Source: Halichondria panicea (taxonomy: Eukaryota > Porifera > Demospongiae > Suberitida > Halichondriidae). From it: 64,000 bases of DNA. This document shows positions 33,868 to 45,200 of the stretch, in pieces (positions within the stretch are counted from its first letter, which is position 1; each line of letters begins with the position of its first letter). The notes beneath the pieces were generated by a model. The model did not search any database, was not told the origin of the DNA, and saw nothing but the letters and a program-made list of their open reading frames with translations. The position numbers were made by a program, and so were the translations under genes. Location: the NCBI RefSeq assembly GCF_963675165.1, contig NC_087390.1, forward strand, positions 6,230,319-6,294,318. Reading direction: 5' to 3'.

Positions 33868-36623
33868 ACACACATACACTCCACACCTACACAGTAAGCA
33901 AGGGCGTCTTGAAGAAGCTGAGACTTCATTTCGTAGAAGCCTTTCATTGAACGCCCACTACACTGACACACTGATGGGATTGGCCGGACTACTGGCAGAT
34001 AGTGGGCGTGGTCAAGAGGGGCGTGGATACATGGAGCAAGCTGCCGCTATCGCCCCAGACAACGCTGATGTGATGAGCAACATGGCTACATATCTGTGGA
34101 GAATTGGTATGGCTGTTTTTTTATTATTGTTATTATTTATTCACTTGTTTATTTCTGACAGGTAGTGTTAATGAAGCCATAGAATGGTTCCAGGGGGTGC
34201 TCCAGCTAAGCCCTGCCCACCACCCGGCAATGGTCGGACTGGCGAGGGCATACAGGAAACAAGGGAACAACAAGAAAGCAGAGAATACATTTAAAAGGTG
34301 GTCCTAATGAGGTTGAGTTTACAGCCTTATTGAGGGGGCAGCTGTCTATTGGTGGGAAGTTCCCGCTAAATTGGTGACACATCCTCACACACTACACAGA
34401 GCCCTCACTTGTCACACACCCTCACACAGAGCCCTCTCTCTTCGTGTGGATCCTGACACTCTTCACTTGTTGGCCGCCCTCTACCACAACACTGGGTCAC
34501 TGGAGCAGGCAGCTGCTACCTTCCAACAAGCATTGACCTTTGAACCCTACCGAGTAGACACTCTGTGCGGCTATGTGCGTTATGTATATATCTGGTAAAG
34601 CATACAGGGATGTGCCCACACTGGTCGGTGGTGGTGGTCGGTACTAACCACGCCCACACTGGTCGGTGGTGGTGGTCGGTACTAACCACGCCCACACTGG
34701 TCGGTGGTGGTGGTGGTAGGTACTAACCACGCCCACACTGGTTGGTGGTGGTGGTCGGTACTAACCACGCCCACACTGGTTGGTGGTGGTGGTCGGTACT
34801 AACCACCTCTTAAGACTAGTTTAATTACTATACAAACTTGTGCTGAATTGAGACTGAGGAGTGAAATACCCACCACTTTGAAATTACAGGGTCTAGTCGT
34901 ATAATACATGTATAATTAGACAGATTTGTTGTACTCGTAACCTTTGCCAGATATTTGTTATACTCTTAACCTTTGCCCTATTGCGGATGTTTTTTTTCAT
35001 TATTACGCAATGCTGATATTTGATACTTGTACCTAGATATCTTAGTAAGTGTCTTAATACGACAAAGCACTTGACATTAGCAGTGTATTGTATCAGTGGA
35101 ATCATTTGGTAATAAATTGCGCAACTTGTATAATTATTTGAACCTTTAAGTGCGTGACGACATAATTTGTGTATAAAACTTCCCATAAACAAAATAATTA
35201 GATTATTGTCTACTTTAATTGAGTAATTGTTCTCTTAATTTAAGTTGTACAAGTGTCCAAATGCTCGACATTGCTACTTTATTGTCAACAATAGAGAGTA
35301 ACTGGAGTGCTATTAAATCATGGGACGGATAGAATCTAACAGCTGTTAGGCTTAATATAATGTACACGTGTGTGGGCATGTGTGTGTGTGGGTGTGAGAG
35401 TAGGTAGGTGTGATGTGTGTGATGTGTGTGGTCATCATGTGTACATGTTGTACATGTTGTTAATTATATGTGGTTTGTCTTTTTTTTATTTGCATAACTT
35501 AATACAGGGTCAAACTCTGCTTCAACTTGGTCGCTATGGAGACGTGCTCGGACTAACAGAGGACGCATTAGACCACACCCCCTTAGCGACCTGTATCCAC
35601 ACGCTACTAGCGAGCACACACCACACGATGGGTCACCAAGAGAAGGTATTCACGTAGCTGTTATACATGTAGCTACCGTATAGCGGGCAATTTTCGTGGG
35701 GTAAAAATTAATATTCATTATTTTCGTGGGCAGCTGACCTCCATGAAATTTTAACGTGGCGTGGCTTACCGGAACGTATGAATGCAGTGCAGCCACGAGA
35801 CTAAACGAAATTTTTACTCACGAAAACCACCGTTTTTCGAGTTGAACGAATTTTTTACCCCACGAAAATTACCCGCTATACGGTATCATGAGAATAAGAA
35901 CTTACTGTTCATTCCTTTTATTACAAGTAACAACACTGGTGGTTGCAATGTGTACAATGTATTAGCTAAGAAGCCAGTTAAATTACTATTGCTCCTAATT
36001 ATTGGACAATAACGTACCATCTGTTAAAAATACCTACCTTGTTGCGAAGACTCACGAGTGACTCATTCTGTAGCTAAGGATTACCGCATATTGTGCAATT
36101 TTATTATTGAAATTTTGGCTATACTCACAGCCCATGAAAGTTTTGCGATAATAAAGCAATCATACAACAGTACTGATATCTAGCACATAGATTTACTTAA
36201 CCCTCCACACACACACATAGGCGTTACATCACTCGTCTATTGCCATGGAGACGGCGGACACCACTCCCTCACTACTGCAGGCCCTACAAATGCGCGGCGG
36301 AGTCCTCAAGGACTTGAAACGCTTCAAGGAAGCTGAAAGGGTATGTAAATTGCTTTAATGTGTGCTCGTGTGGCGATTTTGTACGGTATAGGAAGATGGA
36401 GTCATAATGGTAGTTCTGCATTCTTTTCTTTAATTGATCAATGCAATTATACCATTGCCAGTGGATACGCACGCACGCACACACAACGTTGTGTGTACGT
36501 GTGAACTGTATGACATCATACCACCACCCTAAGCAGTGTAATATTAATTATTCTTTGAAATATCCTATTTTATATTGAGCACACACACACACACACAACG
36601 TTATGTGTGTGTGTGTGTGTGTG

Positions 36624-36695
<72 letters not shown>

Positions 36696-36762
36696 CGGTA
36701 TATGATATCACATGTTGCATCAAAATAATACCACCCAAAAGTGCTGTACACACGCACGCACG

Positions 36763-36816
<54 letters not shown>

Positions 36817-37013
36817 TATTTAGACAAGCAGTTGATCTTTCACCCACCTCCGCTGGACTGCGACTAAACCTAGGGGCATTGCTACATCTGTTGGGAAACT
36901 ACACAGCTGCTCGTAGCGAGTACAAGATAGCGGGAAGCTTAGATCCAAATAACAACTTGGTCAACGAAAATTTGAAAAGATTGGACAGGTTAGAAAAAAA
37001 ATTACGTAGATAG
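29723..37013 (+). CDS. TMTC: TMTC-family O-mannosyltransferase (transmembrane and TPR)
   Basis: ER multi-pass GT-C type mannosyltransferase; TMTC1-4 in vertebrates O-mannosylate cadherins. Exons: 29723-30178, 30414-30536, 30941-31062, 31162-31383, 31650-31910, 32589-32753, 32941-33054, 33355-33498, 33895-34106, 34162-34297, 34430-34574, 35508-35645, 36221-36340 and 36816-37013, giving 851 aa. The first luminal loop carries the catalytic-type HDD at 44-46, then TSHKSYRPITVLTFRLN and HPVHTEAVTGIVGRADVLAC. Later segments have ASNLFIRVGFVVAERILYIP. From exon 7 on there are TPR repeats (NYANFLKDSGRTREAIEHYE, NNLGTLLTHV). ATG 29729 is an equally good start. Exon 11 has two in-frame acceptors. The family is sure but the paralog is not assigned. 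Confidence 0.92.
30603..30860. repeat. Family D repeats in TMTC intron 2
   Basis: Two full copies and a truncated one of GTGCCCACACTGGTCAGTGG with GGTTGGTACTAACCACCTCT. The truncated copy contains a (GTG)n expansion. Confidence 0.85.
31548..31645. repeat. (CA)n microsatellite at TMTC exon 5 acceptor
   Basis: CA repeats with CGCACG interruptions ending in CACCACTAG, the acceptor of exon 5. Confidence 0.9.
32050..32134. repeat. Family A fragment
   Basis: The right half only: CATTCCGGTTTTTGTGGGGA then AAACTACCCGCTATACGGTA. It lies in TMTC intron 5. Confidence 0.65.
32181..32315. repeat. Inverted-repeat element, family J
   Basis: Ends CCAGAGGAGGTCCGACATGT and inverted CCAGAGGAGGTCCGACATGC, with pairing through GTGCACGAATCAC and TTCAGTGCATT. 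It is flanked by TTTACAA/CTTACAA-like octamers, suggesting an 8-bp (hAT-type) duplication with one mismatch. It lies in TMTC intron 5. Confidence 0.8.
33120..33230. repeat. Family C repeat (reverse, partial)
   Basis: GAACAATTTGGCAAGCAACT, CACTAAAAAGC (duplicated) and CATTCTGTAGCTCTACAAGG. It lies in TMTC intron 7, in opposite orientation to the gene from most family C copies. Confidence 0.7.
33519..33872. repeat. Duplicated (CA)n block with TMTC exon 8 debris
   Basis: Three long CA tracts separated by two copies of ACTGCAACCTGGGCTCTGCA then GTGAGTCCTTTGTATTACTA. The duplicated piece resembles the 3' end and donor of exon 8 (CTGCAACCTGGGGTCC...GTGAG), so exon-end sequence was copied within the intron along with the microsatellite. 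Confidence 0.8.
34606..34808. repeat. Family D-derived minisatellite (5 units)
   Basis: About 40-bp units CCCACACTGGTCGGTGGTGG + TGGTCGGTACTAACCACG in TMTC intron 11, amplified from a family D element whose GGGATGTGCCCACA start is still present at the left. Confidence 0.85.
35674..35885. repeat. Inverted-repeat element, family A (copy A2)
   Basis: 212 bp with TACCGTATAGCGGGCAATTT at the left and the inverted TACCGTATAGCGGGTAATTT at the right. Over most of its length it is the reverse complement of the copy at 244-430. It lies in TMTC intron 12. Confidence 0.85.
36578..36814. repeat. (TG)n and (CA)n tracts in inverted arrangement
   Basis: A TG tract (about 36606-36692) and a CA tract (about 36756-36814) lie 63 bp apart and could pair as a hairpin in pre-mRNA. 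The CA tract ends in the acceptor of the last TMTC exon. Confidence 0.85.
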
Positions 37014-38602
37014 CTAGCTAGGTCGTTAAAGGCTTCTATTTTTTCTGGCAAAGCTCACTTAATTTTAATTTAATTTTTTTATCCAATAACTGTTTGTACA
37101 TTTAGTCATGAGCACATTTTCTCAAGATACCAACACGATTGTATTAGCCCAATTATGAGATTATTTAATTGATGGCACACTGCTCTTTGCTCTGTAGAGT
37201 ATGCTTTGATCATCGTTAAAGTACTTAATGAATTAAAATGCCTGTTGTCTTAACGCAGTAAACAACTTAGTGTGCTTACGTAAGCAACTTAAAACGTACC
37301 ACATGAAAAGCACACGGGAAGTTTGTCGGCTCGTGGACTAGTGCATATGCATGTGGTTGTGGTCTGGCATTATCTTGTGGCTACATGACTTTGAACGGAC
37401 ATAGCTTCAAAGGATGACCCAATCACGTTCTATCTTTGTTGAGGTTTATCAAATTAGCAGGTGGTACATATTTTAATTGTGTCTTCCCTAGCTGGTGTCC
37501 TGTCCTAATTAACATCAAGCGTATACGTATCTCAGCTGTCAATTTTTCCTCGTAAACAAGTTTCGGATAACATCCTTCTCGGAAAGCATGCGCATTATTA
37601 AACGTGCAGACTATGCATTTTATGTCCTAAGGCCATCCGCCCTCGGGTGGTATTATACTACAGCTCTATATGGTTCGTTAATTAGACATTATTACACAAT
37701 ATGGTCACTCTTAATTAGTTCCAACCAAACTTGTGTAGTTTCTCAGAGCATGTGTTGAGTTTCTTGCTGCTTATAAGCGTCGGATCGCAGCAATTATTCC
37801 TTTCAAGTTAGTAATTCTCACTGCAGAGTAATTACCTGCTGCACGTATAATCATACGTTCATTTTTATGGCCAATAGAAGACCTTCAGTAACTGCTTTAA
37901 TACACTAGGTTGTACTAGTTGGGAAGGTATTATTTCTTACCGGTTATCTAAGTGTTGATGGAAAGACATGTGATAGCAAATTATCTGAGATTTAATTGGA
38001 ACTACGGTATAAGCTTAAGTGCAGTTTTGTTAGCTGCCTCCGGATGTTTCTGTATGTTGCATATTGCGTAGAGTGAAAATATTGTATTGTTTTGACAGAA
38101 GCCCTATAACAACCGTAACTATGCACGTTGCCGGGAGAGACTGCTGTGTTTCCCACTTGTTGTTAAATCATTGGAACTATTGGAACTATAAGGCCGTTGG
38201 TAGCTTCTAGCTATTTCCGGTATTTAATCTAAATTCTATAATAATTATTGAATGTGTATACCGCACGAAACTTTGAAAATTGGTTAGTTCTATCGGGATG
38301 ACCGTATTACATGCTCAAACTTATCAACTATTTCCATGGCAACTGTGTTATGTACATTGCCATCGGATCACGTTACACTAATCAAATTACAACCAACAAA
38401 GCACGCCGGTGGTATGCACCTTACCACAAACAAGATTCCAACTATGTCGTCAATTTAGCGCCTAAATAAATGAAGACATTTTTGGCGTTCTGGTTTGCAC
38501 CTGTTACATAACCATTCATACTATAAAGCCATGAGCCATTTCACAATTTCATGTAACAGATTGTCTCTCAGCCACTTCATATAAAACAACCTCATTCAAA
38601 AT
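37014..38602. other. Intergenic, TMTC to CUB-like gene
   Basis: 1.6 kb of AT-rich sequence without long ORFs, repeats or inverted elements that I could find. It presumably holds the TMTC 3'UTR and the promoter of the secreted-protein gene. Confidence 0.5.
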
Positions 38603-41217
38603 ATGCAACTGATGGATTTCTGCAAACCCTCACTGTGTCTGTGCCTGCTGGCTCTAGCTGCTGTTGCCATAGGACTGGCATCTGCAGTAGAAGTGCAAAA
38701 TACTGAGCCTGAGGATACCAGTACTACTGACAGTTGTAAACAAGGTAAGTGCTAATTCTAGTCTGCAATGTCTGCATGTTACATGCATGCACAGTGCATG
38801 TTACTTGTGCTCTGCATGAATGTATGTAGATGGAGATCTGTTGCAAGCTGCATGGTACTTCCCCTGTTTCTCAATTAGCTAATAAATAATAATAACTTGT
38901 AGTTACATATAACTACGGGTTCATGCACTCCTGCTACCGGTAATTTTGCATGTGTTCTTCATTGCAATGGCACGTGCATTGGCATTCTTGCTACGTATAC
39001 AAAGTCCAGTGTCTATTACGTAGCGATGTTTATTAAATTATATACATTTTGGGATAGTGAAGTGGTCTAGTGGATGCATGCATTGCTGCACCTGCATAAT
39101 GCATGTGTTGGTACATACTTCAAGGGAATCTATTGTGGTTATTATAACCTTACTGTACATTTACTAGTCTCGATCCCAGGCTGGCCTGTGAAGGAGTCTC
39201 TATACACATTTCCTGTACTGTACATTGACTAGTCTCAATCCCAGGCTGGCCTGTGAAGGAGTCTCTATACACATTTCCTGTACTGTACATTTACTAGTCT
39301 CAATCCCAGGCTGGCCTGTGAAGGAGTCTCTATACACATTTCCTGTACTGTACATTGACTAGTCTCAATCCCAGGCTGGCCTGTGAAGGAGGCTCTATAT
39401 ACATTGACATGCATGCCATGCAAGGCTAGTGCTGTTGTGACTCTGCATATAACGGGTATATATTTGGTTAGCCTTGAAAAAATGAGAGTGGGGGAGTGCA
39501 TGCGTAGCTATAGCAACTGTGTCTGAATACGTACATGCATATGGAGGCAATCGTACCCTAGCCACTACAACATTCTAGTATCTAAGGAAACGGCATATCA
39601 TATTCCCGTTTGACGTAAAAGTACTTCCTTAATTAATTATTACCGGGTATATGTATATTTAATTAGCAATTAAACATAAAAATGCTATAATTTATGGTAT
39701 GTGTATACAGCATATACCCGACAGGATTATAGCCATAAATAGTAATTTTGAATATTTAAATTCAGGGTCTATTTAATTTCTAGCATGCATTTATTCGTCC
39801 CTACAGGCAACAACGATTATACAGAGATGGACGTTGCCTGTAAAGTTCCAATTATAGGTAGGAACTTATTACTGACGTGGTATAAATAATTACGTTCAAA
39901 GTCATAATCACTAAACAATTTCTGGTATGTGTTTTGATGATGGGAAACTAAATTTTCGCACTTTCAAATATCTTCAAATTTCAAATTCTATCCCAATTTT
40001 ACAGATGCCACTATTCTAAGAATGTTGTTACCCAAATTACTCAACTGTATATTAAATGTACCGTTTTAATTACTAAAATATTTTGCTGGTGAAAAACCTT
40101 GATCGATCTTTCGTGAGGCTTATTGCGTTCTGGCAAGGATCGTGTGTCATATCAGTACTATATAGTTTACAAGTTTATTGTTGCGAATTGAATAATTACG
40201 TTTGATGCTCGGCAAACATTCTAGAAATACAGTTCGCACGTATTTACCCTCCTCCCTCCGTTTATACTTGCAGGCAGACGTCGACTATTAACTGGCACAA
40301 AGTATGGTTTAATTGAGAGATCTTACTCTCAGATAGCACTCTTCAATGGTCAATCTCCTAACAACACCTGGCGCATCGTGTGCGAGACTCAGAAAAATGT
40401 TTTTGCTATCATCATGAACATGCATTTGAAATTCGATGACTATTTGCAAATTAAGCTCAAGAAATTAACTGGAGAAATTGGGGATAAATTTGAATATCTT
40501 CATTTCAGCAAACGCTCTGTTCTGGTATCCATAGCAACAAACAGTAGCAGGGACTTGTTTGCACCTCAGTCATCGTTTGTACTCGGTTACATGTGTATCA
40601 GTAAGTGCTATAATTATAAAGATTATAATTATGTCAAAAGCAGATTCTACTCCATGCAATGTGAAATTTTGTAAAGTCAAGTAGCTAATCTGAGGCTTTA
40701 GAATAAACTGTATAACGTAGTATAAATAGAGGAGGGGGAGTTTTCTGCACTGTTGGTTACACATGACATGTACATATAGCTAGCTGTAAAACTTAATTTA
40801 TCAAACACAATTTTTATAATTATTGAGGCCTTGAACAAACTAAAGCCCATAAGTTTGTCTGGTAATTTAAAACTAATTCCTAAAATGTCATGTTGTTACT
40901 GGTAATCAATTGGCAGCAGTTCTGGCTTAACGAGCCGTGTGACATAAATTCATTTTCAGTAAATTAAATTTCAGTAGATCATGTTCGTAATTATGTACGT
41001 GTTGTACATGCATCCATCCCCATATATCAAAGGGTGTGTGTGGAGGGCTTTTATTGAATTAACACCTTCGTAGACTCAAAGGCATGCCCGCCGGCAGTGA
41101 ATGCATGCAATCTGTTTCACAGCTGTCCTGAGCCCCCCACCTATAGCCGCTAGCTCAGTGTGTACTTCTATCCCTCAGTATACACACGCATCTTGTCATG
41201 CAGCATGCTTATAACTG

Positions 41218-41308
<91 letters not shown>

Positions 41309-41585
41309 TAACACTGCCGATACCCTTGAAACGACCATGGCGTTCCTAGATAACAACAAAGTGCTCAAGTACATGCGTTGTCGTCCCAACGCTTTCAAGA
41401 AACTAGCGCAACAATTAACAGACAACTTTTACCATTTCACTACCACTGACCAGGATATTCAAAATATGTTGAATATAAAGAACGACAAAGAGTCGGAGGT
41501 TGTACCGTTGCCATGCACTAATACTCCCATTGTTAGCGAGTGGACCGAGTCATCTGCTGATGGATGTATTGATGACCAACAGTGA
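38603..41585 (+). CDS. Secreted CUB-like protein
   Basis: Exons 38603-38744, 39807-39857, 40274-40600 and 41308-41585 give 265 aa with consistent phases. The signal peptide uses residues 1 to about 29 (CLCLLALAAVAIGLASA). Exon 3 reads like a CUB domain: LLTGTKYGLIERSYSQIALF, NNTWRIVC, then a KFDDYLQIK-type calcium-site segment and FVLGYMCI. The C-terminal exon is acidic and hydrophilic with three Cys, has no membrane segment, and ends ADGCIDDQQ. An extracellular binding role is inferred from the domain alone. A second in-frame ATG at codon 4 is possible as the start. Exon 4's acceptor follows about 44 CA dinucleotides. Confidence 0.75.
39152..39405. repeat. 65-bp tandem repeat, four units
   Basis: Units begin at 39152, 39217, 39282 and 39347 (ACTGTACATTTACTAGTCTC, AATCCCAGGCTGGCCTGTGA). 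Alternating ACATTTAC/ACATTGAC variants suggest the present array arose by doubling a two-unit block. It lies in intron 1 of the CUB-like gene. Confidence 0.9.
40057..40231. repeat. Family B element (copy B3)
   Basis: TACCGTTTTAATTACTAAAA at the left, TTGCGTTCTGGCAAGGATCG inside, GGCAAACATTCTAGAAATAC at the right. It lies in intron 2 of the CUB-like gene. Confidence 0.75.
41219..41306. repeat. (CA)n microsatellite at splice acceptor
   Basis: A pure CA tract of about 44 repeats whose last CAG is the acceptor of the final exon of the CUB-like gene. Confidence 0.95.
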
Positions 41586-42136
41586 TCGACCAATCAAACT
41601 GCAGTATATTGTGTAGAGTCACATTTTAAACTGACTATAAATGTATTATAGCTGTTATTATTATAAACGACATCACGTATTATAGTCTATAATTATATAT
41701 ATATTATCATATCATCCAATCATTAGTCTTTATTATCCAGCTATTATTATCATCATGCATTTAATTTTGGAAAACAAAAAATGTTTTTATGATAATTGTC
41801 ATGGAAGCAGGTCCACCCCTTTTTGAGCTGCAGAGATCTTTTAGCTGTTGTTACTGTGACGATCTTTACCAATCGACCATGTGTCGAAAGATCAATCAAA
41901 CGGCCCCTATTTCTACACACCTTGGAGAGTATATCATATGACAAGCTGCAGCTCGGCAAAGAAGAACTCATCTAAAGTATATTGATAAAATCCAGTCATA
42001 AATATATACATTAATTTTTGTTGTCAATTGTGGCCATATTAAATTATTGTAGGCATATATAATGTCCTAGCCGAGTGCGTTGATTCACTGTATTTTATTG
42101 AGCTTGTTATATATTATCGTACACGCACACACACAC

Positions 42137-42187
<51 letters not shown>

Positions 42188-42236
42188 TTGATGCAATGTA
42201 CCACAGGTTTTCAACTGAGGAGATAGGTTGGTTGCC
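41586..42236. other. Intergenic, CUB-like gene to RIF1
   Basis: AT-rich 3'UTR, then a (CA)n tract at 42123-42183 that ends 54 bp before the RIF1 ATG. CCACAG at 42202-42207 could be an acceptor, so an upstream non-coding RIF1 exon is possible. Confidence 0.45.
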
Positions 42237-45200
42237 ATGGCGTCATTGTTTCAAGCGCAATGGACCGTTTTGTGTGACAAAAAAGCCACTTCTCAAAAGA
42301 GGGCTGCTAGCTATACTGTCATCACAAGGTAGCTGGAATATCTTTATTTGAGGTTGTATAATTATAGTGCTACAGCATGTTAACTTAATTACAATGAGTT
42401 GCTTTGCTAGACATGAAATGCAGTGAAATTTGTCTATTGTGGTGTCCCTACAATACAGCCAGGTTAATGGGCCCCAAAGTCTCTCCATAGCATGTGTTTG
42501 AACTTGTGTTAGCAGGCCACCCTCTATAATACAGCCACTGTTGGTCTGCCCCAAGTGGGACCTCCCACTATTACCATCTACTTGTGTACAGCAATATAAT
42601 TATTATTAAGTGTATTTCCTTGTCTTCAGTCATCTGAAAGATCCCAACATAAGCCAAGACTTCTACCAAGCTCTGTACGACACAAAGATTGACCTCATTA
42701 CCAAAATACTGGTACGTGTGTGGGTGTGTAGGTGTGTGTGTGTGGGTGTGTGTGTGTTTTGTGGGATATGATACTAAATACATGGCACACTGCAGGAGGA
42801 CATCAGGTGCAAGTCATGTGATCATGCAGCCCTACAAGTGCTCGGCTACTGTCTCTACATACCACAGCTCTGTGATACCTTCAGTCCCGACATGATTCAA
42901 GTCATCGTAAATGGTGTGTGGTGTGTGTGTGGTGTGTGGTGTGGTGTGTGGTGTGTGTGTGTGTGTGATGTGTGGTGTGTGTGTGTGGGTGTGTGTGTGG
43001 GTAAAGAGAACAGCTAGTAAATGCATTTTTTGTTTTGAAATCGGACGTTCGCAACACAAGTTGTGGCCTCTCAATACAAAATTTTACAGGCCTCTTAAAA
43101 AATTATAATTATGATTAATGATTAAAGTTAATGGTGAGAGAAAAGAGGGGCGGGGTAGAGGAGGATGGTCAGGGTCAAAGGTCTAATTAAAATCTGCTTC
43201 GGAGTACTTATAACCGATCGTCTACTCTTTCTTTGGTACCTCCAACCATAGTGAAAAAATTGGAGGTACCAAAGAAAGAATTAACAATTGGAATGCAATT
43301 AAGAAGCAGATTTTAATATTCTGTATAGCGGGTTATTTTCGTATGGTGGAAATTATTTCGTTTTGTGAGGTCATCATACGAATTGTTGTCATTCTTTAAT
43401 TGTTTATAATTATTCACGAGAGTGTGATTATATCTGTTCCTTATTCAGGTGTGTGCGGTGTGATACAAGATGAAGACATTTCCAAGTCAGTGTGTACGAG
43501 GGCACTATGGACATTGTCCAATCAGAGGCTGTCGTTGGCTGATCATGTGACTAGCATTGTCTCCGTGGTAACCGAGCTAGTGATGTCACCACGGTTGGTC
43601 ACACCTACTGTCGACTCTGAGGCACTAAACGTCCTTATAAGGTATCATCACTTCAATACCTAACAGTTTTACGGGAGGGTTGTTGAACATGTTTCAACAC
43701 CCATAACTTGAGTACCGTTGATCCAATGTCAAAATTTTTATGATTTTCTGAAAGCTTAGAAAGAGACCTTTCAAATGATGTGTTTTAATCCAAAATTTCG
43801 TTGGGGCCCTAATTTGTCCTTTTTCGGCCTCGGACCATGGGCTATTATCCATGGTATCGCCAAATCGGCAACTACTTTTATCTCTTGAATATGAACTTTG
43901 ATGACATAATTTGAAAGGTCTCTTTCTAAGCTTTCAGAAAATCATAACATTTTTTGATATTGGATCCACAGAATTCAAGTTATGGCAGCTTTCGATTAAA
44001 CATGGCAGGGAATTTTATTGTAGTACATCCACCCCTCACACACACACACACACACACGCCCACGCACATACACCCACGCCCACACACACACAGACTGAGT
44101 GAACAGGGACAGAACGTGTTCACCTCGTCCCCTCATCTCTGGTATCCCGCCATCTTCACTCTCTCTCTTTATGACCTCCCTAGGGTAAGCCCCTCTGATC
44201 AACTACTAGTAATACCTCAGATTAATTACATATTTTATGTTTAATTTATACTTTTTATTACCTAAAGATTTCGTCAAAAGCATTGACCTTTTCAATCTCC
44301 ATGGCAACACACCTTGTGGATAATCAAGTCGTCATCAGCTGGCTAACTAAAGAACTGAAAAAGGCGAGGGTTCAAACACGGCAATCTGATTGGCTATACG
44401 TAATTTATTATTCGTGTGCTCGTGCATTTTTCCAGAATGCCATCTCTAAAATGCTGACGCAGCTAGGTGGGCGTGGTCAGACCACTTGTCATGTGCTGAG
44501 CGTATGGAATCATGTGATCAACATTCTTGGAACGGTATGCATACAATAAAATTAATTATTCTGTTCCTATACAACTTACTTACTGTACATGTGATAGATA
44601 CATGTGATAGAGTTGCTCTCTTTATACCTTCACCACAATCTAGCTATTTTGGTGATTTTTTTTTTTAAGCTTTGATCTGAGCATATCATGTGACAGGCCT
44701 TGTCTAGAGCTACAGAATGCATCTCTTAGTTTTGATATTGATTGCTTTTTAGTGGAGTTATGACCTCCCGAAAGTAGCTTGCCGAATTGTTCGTTCTTGA
44801 GAAAATACACTATGAAAAAATTTAATATAGTTATTGTTTAAAATTTTGTTACAGTCTTATATAGAGTTCAGGGTACAGCCCAAGGCTACGTACCTTATAG
44901 ATTACCGTATAGCGCGAAATTTTCGAGGAGATTAATTTTCGCGGATTTCGTGGGTTAGCAATCCTACACGAAAATTGTTCTTTAATTAGAATTATCTGCT
45001 ATAACGTGTAAAGACTTAAAGGCGTGGCTTCCGGTAAGCAGTCATTCCACGAACACATCGTGCAACAAAATGCTTTAGAGGCCATTCCACGAAATATAAG
45101 TGCCTCGAAAATTAGCGCTATACAGTATTACTAGTTACATGTACCAACCACCTGCCCCAGTCTCTGCACAAGCACGGATCTTTCCTCAACGATCTCCTCC

